Notes: generated by a model from the sequence alone, not told the origin. DNA of 64,000 nt from an uncultured Candidatus Melainabacteria bacterium (GCA_934754515.1 CAKVIG010000003.1:1-64000), one strand, 5' to 3'. Positions 16,687 through 26,285 are shown, numbered from the stretch's first letter. Numbers and translations: made by a program.

Positions 16687-16764
16687 ATTCAACAGTAGTC
16701 TTTTCTAAAACGGAAATACCACTTAAAATCTATCAACTATTTCCATTTTAGAAACTGTTGAAAT
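16687..16764. repeat. Long imperfect inverted repeat between convergent genes
   Basis: ATTCAACAGT..TCTAAAACGGAAATA (16687-16718) pairs with TATTTCCATTTTAGA..ACTGTTGAAAT (16738-16764) apart from a 5-nt insertion in the left arm. It fills the gap between the 16283 gene and the ATPase gene. It has no clear T-run, so it is not a classic terminator. Confidence 0.55.
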
Positions 16765-16767
16765 ATT

Positions 16768-17973
16768 TTACACATAACCAACGGGAATTGCATTTACATT
16801 TTCTGTTATTGGAAAATCCTCGTTACAAAGACAAATTACAGCACCATCTCCTCTTTTTTCTTCTGGAATAACAGAAAAATGTTTAAGCATACTTTTGTCG
16901 GGATTTGCAGTTTTTTTAATTTCAATAGGGTATAATTTACTATTTTTTTCAATAATTACATCAATTTCTTTTTTGTCTTTATCTCGATAGTAGTATATGT
17001 TTGGGATTTTGGCATTATGAACATAGCTTTTTATAATCTCGCTAACAACATATGTTTCAAATATAGCACCGCTCATTGCACCACTTTCTAATATTTTTGG
17101 AGTTTCCCAATTTGTTAAATAAGAACACAACCCTGTGTCTAAAAAGTAAATTTTTGGAGTTTTAACAATCCTTTTGTTTAAATTAGAAAAATAAGGTTGT
17201 AAAAGATAAACAATGTTTGATGAAACTAAAATTGAAACCCAAGATTTTATAGTATTTACCGCAATACCAACTTCATTTGCGATATCTGTATAATTAAGCA
17301 TTTGTCCAGTTCTTGAAGCTAATATTCTTAAAAATCTCAAAAAATCCATCTCGTTTTTAACGGCATTTAAATCTTTTATATCTCTTTCTATATATGTTTG
17401 AAGATATGAGCTATAAAAAGTTTCCCAATTTGAATTATTAACATTTATGTCAGGATAAGAACCTTTCCAGATAAGTTCATAAATTGTTGTTAAATCTTGT
17501 TTCTTAGAGCTTTTTCTCATTTGTTCAATAAAATCTTTTGTTGGAATAAATGGAATTTGTTCCTCGCCTAAAATTTCTTTTAGTGAAAAGCCTTTCAAAT
17601 CCAACACCGCAACTCGTCCAGCTAAAGACTCAGGAACATTTTTCATTACATGAAATTGTTGTGAACCTGTAAGCCAATATTGCCCTCTTTTATCACTATT
17701 ATCAACGACAATTTTAATATACGAAAGTAAATTTGGCGCATATTGAATTTCATCAATAATAACAGGAGCTTTATATCTTTGCAAAAATAATTCGGGCTCA
17801 TTTATCGCCAATTCTCTAGCTTTATAATCATCTAAAGTTACATAATCTCGATTTTTATCGCAATGCTTTAGTAATGTGCTTTTACCAACTTGCCTTGCTC
17901 CTGTAATAAGCAAAACCTTAAATTGATTACTTAATTCAATAACTTGTTTTTCTAATGTACGTTCTTTATACAT
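16768..17973 (-). CDS. AAA_14/DUF4143 family ATPase
   Basis: I start it at the ATG at 17973 (MYKERTLEKQVIEL), after GAGG, which matches the usual family opening. An in-frame ATG at 17994 sits 6 nt after TATATA and could be used from a leaderless mRNA. The N-terminal AAA domain has Walker A GARQVGKST (25-33) and Walker B VIIDEIQ, then the sensor WLTGSQQF. The middle is winged-helix-like, and the C-terminal DUF4143 part carries a DVIIEK..YPIEIKK nuclease-like motif. The family is widespread, patchy and of unclear role. The neighbourhood supports horizontal acquisition. Confidence 0.9.
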   Translation of the reverse strand: MYKERTLEKQVIELSNQFKVLLITGARQVGKSTLLKHCDKNRDYVTLDDYKARELAINEPELFLQRYKAPVIIDEIQYAPNLLSYIKIVVDNSDKRGQYWLTGSQQFHVMKNVPESLAGRVAVLDLKGFSLKEILGEEQIPFIPTKDFIEQMRKSSKKQDLTTIYELIWKGSYPDINVNNSNWETFYSSYLQTYIERDIKDLNAVKNEMDFLRFLRILASRTGQMLNYTDIANEVGIAVNTIKSWVSILVSSNIVYLLQPYFSNLNKRIVKTPKIYFLDTGLCSYLTNWETPKILESGAMSGAIFETYVVSEIIKSYVHNAKIPNIYYYRDKDKKEIDVIIEKNSKLYPIEIKKTANPDKSMLKHFSVIPEEKRGDGAVICLCNEDFPITENVNAIPVGYV

Positions 17974-17994
17974 AAAACCTCGACTATTATGCAT

Positions 17995-18541
17995 TACCGC
18001 TATATAATAGTCGTAAAACTAGTAAAAGTCAAGTTTTAACGAAAATCTCAGCTTAGAGTTAATTTTGTATTAAATTTAAAGATTATTTATATTGGTTGTA
18101 ATTTATTGAGTGGTTTGATTATTACAAATGGTTTGATTATTTCGGGCAGTCCATTTTGAAATTTTGTTTCAAAAAAGTGCCTTTTTTGCCGTTATGATAT
18201 AATCTTTAGGCATTAAAAGCAGTAAGTTTTAAATATAAAATCAAAACTTCTTGTAAGGATGATGTTCTTGGATTTACAGAACAAACACCTCGTGAAACGT
18301 AACTGTCATATTGATAATCTTCATTATAATTGTAACACATAGCAATATAATGATATGCGAGTTTTTAGTAAACAATATTATCTAACCGATGAACTAATTG
18401 GCAAATTTTATAGTTAGAAAATTGTAAGCCTAGGTTCTAATTATTAATAAATATACAATTTTCCTCTATTCAAATGATGACATAAATAGGTTCAGCTTAT
18501 AAGATATCTTTAGGTAATTTTATCTAAAATTGGAGAGAGGT
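17995..18541. other. Long upstream region of the RND efflux operon
   Basis: Near the left a 13-bp direct repeat TGGTTTGATTATT occurs twice (about 18112-18142). TTGAAA-TTTTG-TTTCAA forms a small palindrome near 18157-18173. An extended -10 TGATATAAT lies at 18195-18203 and would give a leader of about 330 nt. A possible 27-codon frame begins at 18259 but is weak. No adjacent regulator gene is present. The repeats are candidate operator sites only by position. Confidence 0.35.
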
Positions 18542-19690
18542 ATGAAAATAAATTTAACCCGTAAACAATGGGCGGTTGTTCTTTTGCTTGTGATTATTGT
18601 ACCAATTGCGTACAACAAGACAGCAGGTGCAATCACCGGTTTTATACAAAAACAAGCAATAAAAATGCCTAAAGAGGTTGTTGTTGACAATCCACATATA
18701 GAAAAAGTTAACGTTTCTGCTGAAGCAACGGGACGTGTGGAGGCTCAATACTCTATTGACGTTATAGCACGTGTTTCAGGATTTTTATTAAAAAAATATT
18801 TTCACGAAGGAGATTTTGTAAAACAAGGTCAACTTTTATTCCAAATCGATCCTAAAGAATATCAATTATCCGTAAATAATTCAAGGGCAGCTGTTAATCA
18901 GTATAACGCTTTATATACAAATGCTCAACAAGAATGGAACAGAGCAAACGCACTGGTCAAAGAAGATTTAATAAGTCGTTCTGATGTAGATTCAAGCCTT
19001 GCTGCAAGAAATCAAAACAGAGCGCTTTTAGATTCAGCAAACCAACAGTTGGAACTTGCAAAAGTCAATCTTAGTTATACTTCAATACGCTCTCCTATAG
19101 ATGGAAGAATTGGTAAAGTTAATATAACAGAAGGTAATTATGTTAGTCCTACTTCCGGATCTTTGGTTAACGTTTCCAGCGTCACACCTGTATACGTTAC
19201 ATTCAGTCTTAAATCTGATGATTTTGTAAAACTTTTGAAGGCTAGTGATAGATTTAAAGATGTTCAAGTAAAAGTTCAATTTGGTGATGGAACTTGGTAC
19301 AACAATGTTGGTAAAATCAATTTTGTAGATAATAAAATTGACAAAGATTCCGGTTCTGTTCAAATGCGTGCAACTTTTGATAATACAAAGATGTGGCTTG
19401 TTCCGGGGGATTATATGAAAGTTAAGCTTATTGCTCCTAAAAAAGTTGAATATTTGACTGTTCCGCAATCTTGTACAAAAGGAGATGCGATGAGTGGATA
19501 TTATGTTTGGTCAGTTAAAGATGATAAAGCCGTAAAAAAAGATATCAAAATTTCTGATGATATTGATAATAATTGGATTGTAGAAAACGGTTTGAATACT
19601 ACGGATACAATAGTCGTATCAGGTATACAGAATGTTTCCGCAGAAGGACAAAAATTGAAAATAACGAAAATACAGAGTGAAGAAAAATAA
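18542..19690 (+). CDS. RND efflux periplasmic adaptor (AcrA/MexA type)
   Basis: The start is the ATG at 18542 after TTGGAGAGAGG; the in-frame TTG at 18530 is part of the binding site. The 382-residue protein has an N-terminal membrane anchor (about 8-25). The split lipoyl domain is seen as ARVSGFLLKKYFHEGDFVKQGQLLFQID and later SPIDGRIGKVNITEGNYV, enclosing a helical hairpin (100-150). Beta-barrel and membrane-proximal domains follow. It bridges the inner-membrane pump and the outer-membrane channel. It is the first gene of a three-gene efflux operon; the stop overlaps the next ATG by one base. Confidence 0.95.
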   Translation: MKINLTRKQWAVVLLLVIIVPIAYNKTAGAITGFIQKQAIKMPKEVVVDNPHIEKVNVSAEATGRVEAQYSIDVIARVSGFLLKKYFHEGDFVKQGQLLFQIDPKEYQLSVNNSRAAVNQYNALYTNAQQEWNRANALVKEDLISRSDVDSSLAARNQNRALLDSANQQLELAKVNLSYTSIRSPIDGRIGKVNITEGNYVSPTSGSLVNVSSVTPVYVTFSLKSDDFVKLLKASDRFKDVQVKVQFGDGTWYNNVGKINFVDNKIDKDSGSVQMRATFDNTKMWLVPGDYMKVKLIAPKKVEYLTVPQSCTKGDAMSGYYVWSVKDDKAVKKDIKISDDIDNNWIVENGLNTTDTIVVSGIQNVSAEGQKLKITKIQSEEK

Positions 19691-22600
19691 TGAAAAAAAT
19701 ATTTGATAAAGAAAAATTATTCTTTTTTATAAAAAAACCAAGATTTGCACTGGTAATTTCAGTGTGTATTGTGATTATGGGTATAATCTCAATGATTAGT
19801 TTAAAACAGGAAAGTTATCCTGACGTAACTCCTCCGCAAGTAAATGTTTCTGCATCATATCAAGGCGCAAGTGCGGAAGTGGTAGAATCTTCAATCGCTA
19901 CGGTTCTAGAAAATAAGCTTAACGGTGTTGAAGACTTATCCTATATGACTTCAACTTCGTACGACGGGAGTTATTCTTTAACTCTGTATTTCAAAGTCGG
20001 TTCTGATAAAAATATTAACTTAATGAATGTACAAAACCGTATTCAGCAGGTTCAATCACAATTACCGGAAGAAGTTCAGAGAACAGGTGTTACTGCTGTA
20101 AGTAAATCTTCCGGTTCTGGTGCTGTTATTTTAACGCTTTATCCGAAATCAGGTAATTGGTCACAATTGGATTTAACAAATTATGGTTCTATATATATTA
20201 AAGATGAACTTAAACGTGTAGATGGTGTCGCAGATGTTAATGTTTATGGTGCTGGTGACTATTCTATGAGAATTTGGCTTGATCCTCAAAAGATGGCAGG
20301 GCTTAATGTATCAACCAGCGAAGTTAAAGCTGCTATAACAAGTCAAAATACACAAGTTACTGCAGGTGCGTTGGGTCAATTACCAACTGATGAGAAGAAT
20401 GCTCTTCAAATTACACTAAAAACACAAGGTCGTTTGGACGATGTTAAACAATTTGAAAATATTATTATTCGTTCAAATTCTGATGGTTCAAATGTAAGAA
20501 TCAAAGATATTGCAAGGGTAGAATTGGGAGCTTCTTCATATTCAAACTTGGGTCTTGTAAACGGAAAACCTTCTGCAATTGTTATGATATCACAACTTCC
20601 GGATGCTAATGTAATCAATTTGTCAAAAGCTGTTAAAGCAAAAGTAGATGAATTGAATTCAAAAATGTCAAACGGAATAAGAATAATATATGTAAAAGAT
20701 GATGCAGATTATATCCATGAATCTATGAAAGAAGTTGAATTTACAATTCTTTTAACGGCTTTAATTGTTGTAGTAATAATTTTCTTGTTCCTTGGAGATC
20801 CAATGGCAACTCTCGTTCCTTGTATTACAATTCCTGTTTCCTTGATTGGTACATTTTTTGCTTTGCAAGCATTAGGAATGTCAATAAATTTGTTGACATT
20901 GTTTGCATTGGTACTCGCAGTTGGTGTAGTAGTAGATGACGCAATTGTTGTAATAGAAAACGTAAAACGGCATTTGGATGAAGGTAAATCGGCGATTATT
21001 GCAACACAATTAACTATGGAAGAAGTCGGTGCCTCATTAATAGCAATGGCAATGGTTTTGATGGCTGTATTTGTTCCAATTATATTTATGGGCGGTATGA
21101 CCGGTGTAATGTATAAACAGTTTGCAGTTTGTATCGCTGTTTCAATTGCAATTTCAGCAATCTGCGCACTTTCTCTATCCCCTGCAATGTGTTCACACTT
21201 CTTAGGCAGAGATAAAGAAATATCAGAAAAAGAAGCAAAACATCCTTTGATTAAAAAGATTGTAGATGAAGCGAATCTTTGCGTAGTAAAATTCAACAAT
21301 GTTTTTGCAAAAGTTGAAGATTTTTATATGGAATACGTAAAAAAATTCGTATATAATAAAAAACTCACAGCCAGTATATACGTGGTAATTTTAGTTTTAA
21401 CTTTATTTTCTTTTAAAATAATTTCAACAGGCTTTATTCCAGATGAAGACCAAGGTATCTTGCTTGCGAGTATCACCCTTCCTGATGGTGCGTCACTATC
21501 AAGAACAGAAGAAGTTTCCAAAAAATTTCTTGACGGAATAAAAGACTTAGATGGTATTAACAAAGAAAAGCTTACCGTTTTTGGCGGAAATGGTTCCGTA
21601 AACCAATCTACAGTAATCATTCAGCTTGATGAATATAAAGATAGAAAAGTTACTCCAATCGGTTGGATAAAGAGAAAAATTCAAGGAAGACCTACTGATT
21701 TATCACACGTTGCAATTCTAAAAAGAGTACGTATGGTAGCTGCAAGCATAAAAGAAGCTTCTATTGTATCTTTTTCACCACCGGCAATTAGCGGTATGAG
21801 TATGATGGGTGGTTTTGAATTCCAAATGCTTTCAAGAGGAGAATATACTCCGCAAGAATTGGAAATTTGGGCAAATAAACTTATCGGAGCTGCTAATCAA
21901 AACTCATCATTGTCAAGCGTTTACACCTCATTCCAAGCTAACGTGCCTCAATATATTTTAGAAATTGATTATGAAAGAGCGCTTGCTCAAAATGTTGATT
22001 TACAAGAATTATATTCAACTTTAGCTTCAATGCTCGGTACATATTACGTAAATGATTTTAATAAATATGATAGAGTATTTAAAGTTCAAATGCAGGCTGA
22101 AAGCAGATTTAGAGATAAAGCTACCGATTTATCAGGAATTTATGTTAAGAATAAAAACGGTGTAATGGTTCCGGTGTTATCTATTGTAAAGCTTAAGCAA
22201 TCAATCGGTACTGCTTCTATATCAAGGTTTAATCAGTATCAGTCGGTACAGATTCAAGGTCAACAAGCTTCCGGCAAAAGTTCCGGTGATGCTATGAGTG
22301 CTATGGAAAAAGTTGCAAAAGAAGTTTTGCCTTCAGATATAACTTATGATTGGTCAGGTACATCCGCTCAAGAAAGAGAAGCATCCGGACAAACTGTAAT
22401 GATTGTCGGAATGGCACTTGTATTTGTTTATTTATTTTTGGTTGCATTATACGAAAGTTACACAATTCCAATTGCAGTGCTTTTGATTTCACCCATCGCT
22501 GCTCTTGGTGCATTAATCTTTCAACTCATGATTAACCAATCATTTGATATTTATTCGCAAGTAGGTATGATTACGCTGGTTGGTCTTGCCGCAAAGCAAT

Positions 22601-22923
22601 CTATTTTGATTGTAGAATTTGCAAAAGAAGAGCATGAAAAACATGAACTTAGTGTAAGAGAAGCTGCTGTTAAGGCTGCAAAACTTAGATTTAGAGCGAT
22701 TATGATGACAGAACTTGCATTTATTATTGGTGTTTTACCGATGATATTTGCAAGCGGAGCGGGAGCAAATTCCAGAATTTCTGTAGGTTCAACAGTTTTT
22801 GGCGGAATGATTGCAGCTGCAACTCTCGGTTCTGCTTTAACTCCGGCATTTTACGTTATTGTACAGGAATTTGTTGATAAATTCCCTAAAAGAGAAATTA
22901 CAGAAAAAGACTTGGAGATATAA
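19690..22923 (+). CDS. RND efflux pump, AcrB/HAE1 type
   Basis: A 1077-residue inner-membrane drug/proton antiporter with the twelve-helix RND layout. It has an N-terminal helix (about 18-37), a large periplasmic loop, helices from about 345 to 500, a second periplasmic loop and a final helix set from about 895 to 1060. The proton-relay motif VLAVGVVVDDAIVVIENV in helix 4 carries the paired Asp. QESYPDVTPPQV and FIPDEDQG are standard. It is co-translated with the adaptor. Substrate cannot be predicted from sequence alone. Confidence 0.96.
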   Translation: MKKIFDKEKLFFFIKKPRFALVISVCIVIMGIISMISLKQESYPDVTPPQVNVSASYQGASAEVVESSIATVLENKLNGVEDLSYMTSTSYDGSYSLTLYFKVGSDKNINLMNVQNRIQQVQSQLPEEVQRTGVTAVSKSSGSGAVILTLYPKSGNWSQLDLTNYGSIYIKDELKRVDGVADVNVYGAGDYSMRIWLDPQKMAGLNVSTSEVKAAITSQNTQVTAGALGQLPTDEKNALQITLKTQGRLDDVKQFENIIIRSNSDGSNVRIKDIARVELGASSYSNLGLVNGKPSAIVMISQLPDANVINLSKAVKAKVDELNSKMSNGIRIIYVKDDADYIHESMKEVEFTILLTALIVVVIIFLFLGDPMATLVPCITIPVSLIGTFFALQALGMSINLLTLFALVLAVGVVVDDAIVVIENVKRHLDEGKSAIIATQLTMEEVGASLIAMAMVLMAVFVPIIFMGGMTGVMYKQFAVCIAVSIAISAICALSLSPAMCSHFLGRDKEISEKEAKHPLIKKIVDEANLCVVKFNNVFAKVEDFYMEYVKKFVYNKKLTASIYVVILVLTLFSFKIISTGFIPDEDQGILLASITLPDGASLSRTEEVSKKFLDGIKDLDGINKEKLTVFGGNGSVNQSTVIIQLDEYKDRKVTPIGWIKRKIQGRPTDLSHVAILKRVRMVAASIKEASIVSFSPPAISGMSMMGGFEFQMLSRGEYTPQELEIWANKLIGAANQNSSLSSVYTSFQANVPQYILEIDYERALAQNVDLQELYSTLASMLGTYYVNDFNKYDRVFKVQMQAESRFRDKATDLSGIYVKNKNGVMVPVLSIVKLKQSIGTASISRFNQYQSVQIQGQQASGKSSGDAMSAMEKVAKEVLPSDITYDWSGTSAQEREASGQTVMIVGMALVFVYLFLVALYESYTIPIAVLLISPIAALGALIFQLMINQSFDIYSQVGMITLVGLAAKQSILIVEFAKEEHEKHELSVREAAVKAAKLRFRAIMMTELAFIIGVLPMIFASGAGANSRISVGSTVFGGMIAAATLGSALTPAFYVIVQEFVDKFPKREITEKDLEI

Positions 22924-22924
22924 G

Positions 22925-24430
22925 ATGAAAAAAGTTTTGAATTTACTTCTGGTATGCTCTATTCTTGCGACATCTGCTATCAGTGTTTCTGCAAAAGTAA
23001 AAAAAGAGACAGTTAAACAGCAAAATAAAATAGAGATTGTAAAACCTGAAAAAGAAAAAATAAATAAACGTCAAGAAAAGAAAAAAACTGAGATAAAAGA
23101 ACACGCAAGAGTTGATTCATCTAAAGAAGCAAAGGGGATGTATGAAACGAAATTCCCTGCAATAACCAGTCAGATTGAATATTCAGAAATGAATGGTGAA
23201 GTTACGTTAAGTGACTGCATAAAACTTGCAATTACTCATCATCCATCCATTGTTTCTGCTATAAGTAATTCTGAAATTTATAAAACCAGAATCGGGCAAG
23301 CATGGTCAAATTATTTTCCGACAATTGGAGCAGGATTAAGCTATTCAAGGAATGATATGCTTAATACAATGGGTGGAGCTTATGGTAGAATGATGCCTCA
23401 GCGTTATAATATGTTTTATGCTCCAACTTTATCTGCAAATTTACTTCTTTTTGATTTTGGAAAAACAAAAGCGACTGCTGATATGGCAAAAAGAAATTAT
23501 GAAGCATCTCGTTATGATGCAGAAGCTAGTATTGAAACAGTTATTTATAATGTAAAAGTTGCTTATTATAATATGGTTTTTGCAGAAATTCAAAAATCAG
23601 TTTATGAAGAAACGGTTAAAGATTTTGAGCTTCAACTAAAACAAGCTAAAGCATATTATCAAATTGGAAAAAAGGCTAAAATTGATGTTACCACAGCAGA
23701 ATATAATTTAGGTAATGCAAAAGTTAACTTAATTAAAGCAAAAAATACATTGGAAGTAGCTGCTGTTGAATTGGCAAATGCTGTTGGTATTCCGGAATTA
23801 GAAAATGTAGTTTTGAAGGACAAACTAAATAACAAAGTTTATCAAGTAAAATTCCCTGAACTTTTAAAAACGGCAGAGAGTTCAAGACCTGCACTTCTTG
23901 CTGCAAAAAAATCCATGGATGCGGCAGAACTTAATGTGAGAAGTGCAAAAAGAGCATTTACGCCAAATTTGAGTGGTTTTGCCGGTTATGACCAAGGAGG
24001 AAGGCAAATTGACAGTGATTATGGTTATCAATTTGGGGTTCAATTGAATTATTCATCTTTGAACATGATGTTAATTAAAAAGCAGATTGATGAAGCAAAA
24101 GCAACTTACACAAAAATGGCTGCAGATTATGAAAGAGAAAGGCAAAATGTGTATTTAGAAGTGAAAAGTGCATATATAAATCTTTTGAATTCTCACGACA
24201 GTCTTGATGTTTCTAAACTTGCTCTTCAACAAGCACAAGAAAGACAGTATCTGGCATTTAGAAGATATCAAGTTGGATTAGGTGATGCAATTGAATTTAA
24301 AGATTCAGAAAACACATATCTCAATGCTCAATTAGATTATTATAATAATTTACTTAACTATAATATCAATGCTGCTGAATTAGAACGTGTAATTGGTGCG
24401 CCAATTAAAGAATCTAATGTTGATTTGTAA
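22925..24430 (+). CDS. TolC-type outer-membrane efflux channel
   Basis: The start is the ATG at 22925 (MKKVLNLLLVCSIL), 1 nt after the pump's stop codon and with the expected signal peptide (about 1-23). An upstream in-frame ATG at 22859 lies inside the pump gene. The 502-residue product has a Lys/Glu-rich stretch (25-70), then two OEP repeats (LSDCIKLAITHHPSI.., and YDQGGRQIDSDYGYQFGVQLNYS..) with long coiled helices, as in TolC. It completes the tripartite pump. It is the last gene of the operon. Confidence 0.94.
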   Translation: MKKVLNLLLVCSILATSAISVSAKVKKETVKQQNKIEIVKPEKEKINKRQEKKKTEIKEHARVDSSKEAKGMYETKFPAITSQIEYSEMNGEVTLSDCIKLAITHHPSIVSAISNSEIYKTRIGQAWSNYFPTIGAGLSYSRNDMLNTMGGAYGRMMPQRYNMFYAPTLSANLLLFDFGKTKATADMAKRNYEASRYDAEASIETVIYNVKVAYYNMVFAEIQKSVYEETVKDFELQLKQAKAYYQIGKKAKIDVTTAEYNLGNAKVNLIKAKNTLEVAAVELANAVGIPELENVVLKDKLNNKVYQVKFPELLKTAESSRPALLAAKKSMDAAELNVRSAKRAFTPNLSGFAGYDQGGRQIDSDYGYQFGVQLNYSSLNMMLIKKQIDEAKATYTKMAADYERERQNVYLEVKSAYINLLNSHDSLDVSKLALQQAQERQYLAFRRYQVGLGDAIEFKDSENTYLNAQLDYYNNLLNYNINAAELERVIGAPIKESNVDL

Positions 24431-24456
24431 ATCGGTTTTTATGTCAAAAGTTGTTT

Positions 24457-24482
24457 TGTTGGGCTGAAAGCCCAACCTACAT
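24457..24482 (+). repeat. TTGGGC palindrome, copy at the end of the RND operon
   Basis: TGTTGGGCTGAAAGCCCAAC then CTACAT, a perfect TTGGGC/GCCCAA hairpin 26 nt after the TolC stop. It may end or protect the operon transcript. Confidence 0.65.
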
Positions 24483-24595
24483 AACGTTTTTGTTTACTAT
24501 TTTTATTTAAAAGTTCTCCATTAGTGCATTTTACAATTAAATCTTTTATAGCCGCAACATTTTGTAACGAATTTAGCTCTTTTTTACTATATATA

Positions 24596-24624
24596 TTGAC
24601 AAATGTTGAAAAATTTTATATATT
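24596..24624 (+). promoter_or_regulatory. Promoter of the M48 peptidase operon
   Basis: Consensus -35 TTGACA (24596-24601), a 17-nt spacer and -10 TATATT (24619-24624), about 29 nt before the ATG at 24653. A Shine-Dalgarno AAGGAG is present. Confidence 0.75.
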
Positions 24625-24652
24625 ATCCCATGTAAAATAATAAAGGAGTTAT

Positions 24653-25369
24653 ATGAAAAAATTAGTTATTCTTTTAGGAGCTTTGATGTTACTTAGCACT
24701 CAGGCTTTTGCAGTATCAGATTCTTTGGTTGTAGAAACAAACGTTTCTATGAAAAATTACTGGGAAAAAACAAACAAGTTAAACCAAAAAGTTATGCTTG
24801 TTGCACAACAATTGTACACATCAAATAAAATTAATAAGCGTACTCCTATTGTAATTGTAAGAAAGCGAAATGTTATTAATGCAAATGCTAATACATATAC
24901 AAGACAAATTACAATTTATACTGGCATACTATCCAGCGTGGATTGTGATGACGAATTAGCTTATGTATTAGCACACGAAATTGCTCATGATTTAGAATCA
25001 TACGGTGGTTATTTTAAATATGTAGCAATGAATTTTAACCCTAAAAAATATGAATTAAAAGCTGATACGGATGCGATTGATTTAATGGTTGCTGCCGGAT
25101 ACAATCCGATAGCTGCAATCACAATGGGCAACAAAATATTTGATGAACCGATTTTTGATTGGGGAATTTCTTATACACATCCAAAAGGAAGTAAACGACT
25201 TTTAACAATGTATAAGTACATTTTAGTTAAATATCCTCAATATTTAACAAGTTCTATGACACAAAATGCTTATTACAAGAATTTTGAGAGAACTTTAGAA
25301 AAAGAAATTAAAGTAATAAATCAAGAATATAATAGTCGCAAGCTTAAGCAGGAAAGAATTGCTCTATAA
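24653..25369 (+). CDS. Secreted M48-family zinc metallopeptidase
   Basis: A 238-residue precursor with a signal peptide (MKKLVILLGALMLLSTQAFA). The catalytic motif LAHEIAHD supplies zinc ligands His108 and His112 and catalytic Glu109. The downstream ELKADTDAIDLMVAAGY (Glu134) is the third-ligand motif of the M48 family. The C-terminal THPKGSKRLLTMYKY matches the substrate-binding THP-x-x-x-R element. It lacks the TPR tail of BepA. It is probably periplasmic and is co-transcribed with two secreted TrbI-like proteins, which may be its partners or substrates. Confidence 0.92.
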   Translation: MKKLVILLGALMLLSTQAFAVSDSLVVETNVSMKNYWEKTNKLNQKVMLVAQQLYTSNKINKRTPIVIVRKRNVINANANTYTRQITIYTGILSSVDCDDELAYVLAHEIAHDLESYGGYFKYVAMNFNPKKYELKADTDAIDLMVAAGYNPIAAITMGNKIFDEPIFDWGISYTHPKGSKRLLTMYKYILVKYPQYLTSSMTQNAYYKNFERTLEKEIKVINQEYNSRKLKQERIAL

Positions 25370-25812
25370 TGAAAAAGTCTATATTTAGAATATTATATTC
25401 AGTATTGTTTTTATGTTCTATTTTGTGTTGTTATGCTCAAGACCAAACAATTATTGTGACTCCTGCGCAAACAATTTCTACCTGCAAAAAAGATTCTTTA
25501 CTAGAAGGTGATTATGTAAAGTTTAAAGTTGTTGACGGCAAAGGAGTTATTCCTAATAATACAATTATTCAAGGCATTGTTAGAACAATAGAAGATAATG
25601 GTTTTTACGGAAAGGAAGCACAAGCTGTTATACAAAACTTTAAATGTGATGGCTATAAAATTGTAGGTGAGATTTATTTGCAAGGAAGTTTACACAAAAC
25701 TGCAAATGAATTCGCCAACGGTTTTTCTTCGGATTTTCCGCTATGGGTGCGCGGAGGAGAAATCAACCTTAAACCGAATGAAAAAGAATTTATACTATAT
25801 GTGAGAGAATAA
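25369..25812 (+). CDS. Secreted TrbI/VirB10-like protein (short)
   Basis: A 147-residue precursor with a signal peptide (about 1-23, ending CYA). A short beta-rich domain follows with the pattern IIVTPAQTISTCKKDSLLEGDYVKFKVV.., NNTIIQGIVRTIEDNG, as in 25815-26285. Its ATG overlaps the stop of the M48 peptidase gene (TAATG). It is the smallest of the four paralogues in this window. The shared core pattern is an acidic GD-x-(V/I)-x-F step followed by an 'I-x-G-x-V' strand. The function is unknown. Confidence 0.72.
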   Translation: MKKSIFRILYSVLFLCSILCCYAQDQTIIVTPAQTISTCKKDSLLEGDYVKFKVVDGKGVIPNNTIIQGIVRTIEDNGFYGKEAQAVIQNFKCDGYKIVGEIYLQGSLHKTANEFANGFSSDFPLWVRGGEINLKPNEKEFILYVRE

Positions 25813-25814
25813 AA

Positions 25815-26285
25815 ATGCTAAAAAAGATTTTATTATTAATGTTATTGTTAATTGGAGGTTCTGCATTTGCCTCGGAACAAATTCCTATAAGAATTGTACC
25901 TGCTGAAAGAATTTCTACGGTGCATGACGAAATTCAACTTGGTGATAATATAATGTTTAAAGTACAAAACGATGTTTATTATTACGACAAACTGATTTTT
26001 GCAAAAGATGCGCCTGTTTTTGGCACTGTGGATAAAATAGAAGATAATGGATGGGCGAATGACAATGCTGAAATTCGATTAGAAAAATTTAAAGTAAGAA
26101 ATTCCAAAAATGAAATAGTAACAATTAAGTCAAATGTTAAAATAGATGGATTTGAATTGCTGAAAACAAAACAAAAACGCTTTGCACAATTCTTTAATTA
26201 CATTGGCGTTATTTTCAGAGGAAAAGAAATTGATATCAAGTATCCTGAAGAAATGCCTGTTTTTACAGTATGGTATAGTTTATAA
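25815..26285 (+). CDS. Secreted TrbI/VirB10-like protein
   Basis: A 156-residue precursor with a signal peptide (MLKKILLLMLLLIGGSAFAS). The mature part reads IPIRIVPAERISTVHDEIQLGDNIMFKVQNDVYYYDKLIF, then APVFGTVDKIEDNGWAND. Both 'IEDNG' and 'YYYxKLI' are shared with its neighbours and with the 11997 and 13192 genes. Two nucleotides separate it from the previous gene. It is the last gene before a bidirectional terminator. Confidence 0.72.
   Translation: MLKKILLLMLLLIGGSAFASEQIPIRIVPAERISTVHDEIQLGDNIMFKVQNDVYYYDKLIFAKDAPVFGTVDKIEDNGWANDNAEIRLEKFKVRNSKNEIVTIKSNVKIDGFELLKTKQKRFAQFFNYIGVIFRGKEIDIKYPEEMPVFTVWYSL

Noticed and set aside
14171..17994. Intact prophage
   Set aside because: The transposase is truncated and there are no head, tail, lysis or portal genes. 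Only scattered remnants and accessory genes remain.
18259..18342. Leader peptide of 27 codons (MMFLDLQNKH..) upstream of the RND operon
   Set aside because: The possible AAGG site abuts or nearly abuts the ATG, no attenuator follows, and the composition is that of random AT-rich DNA.
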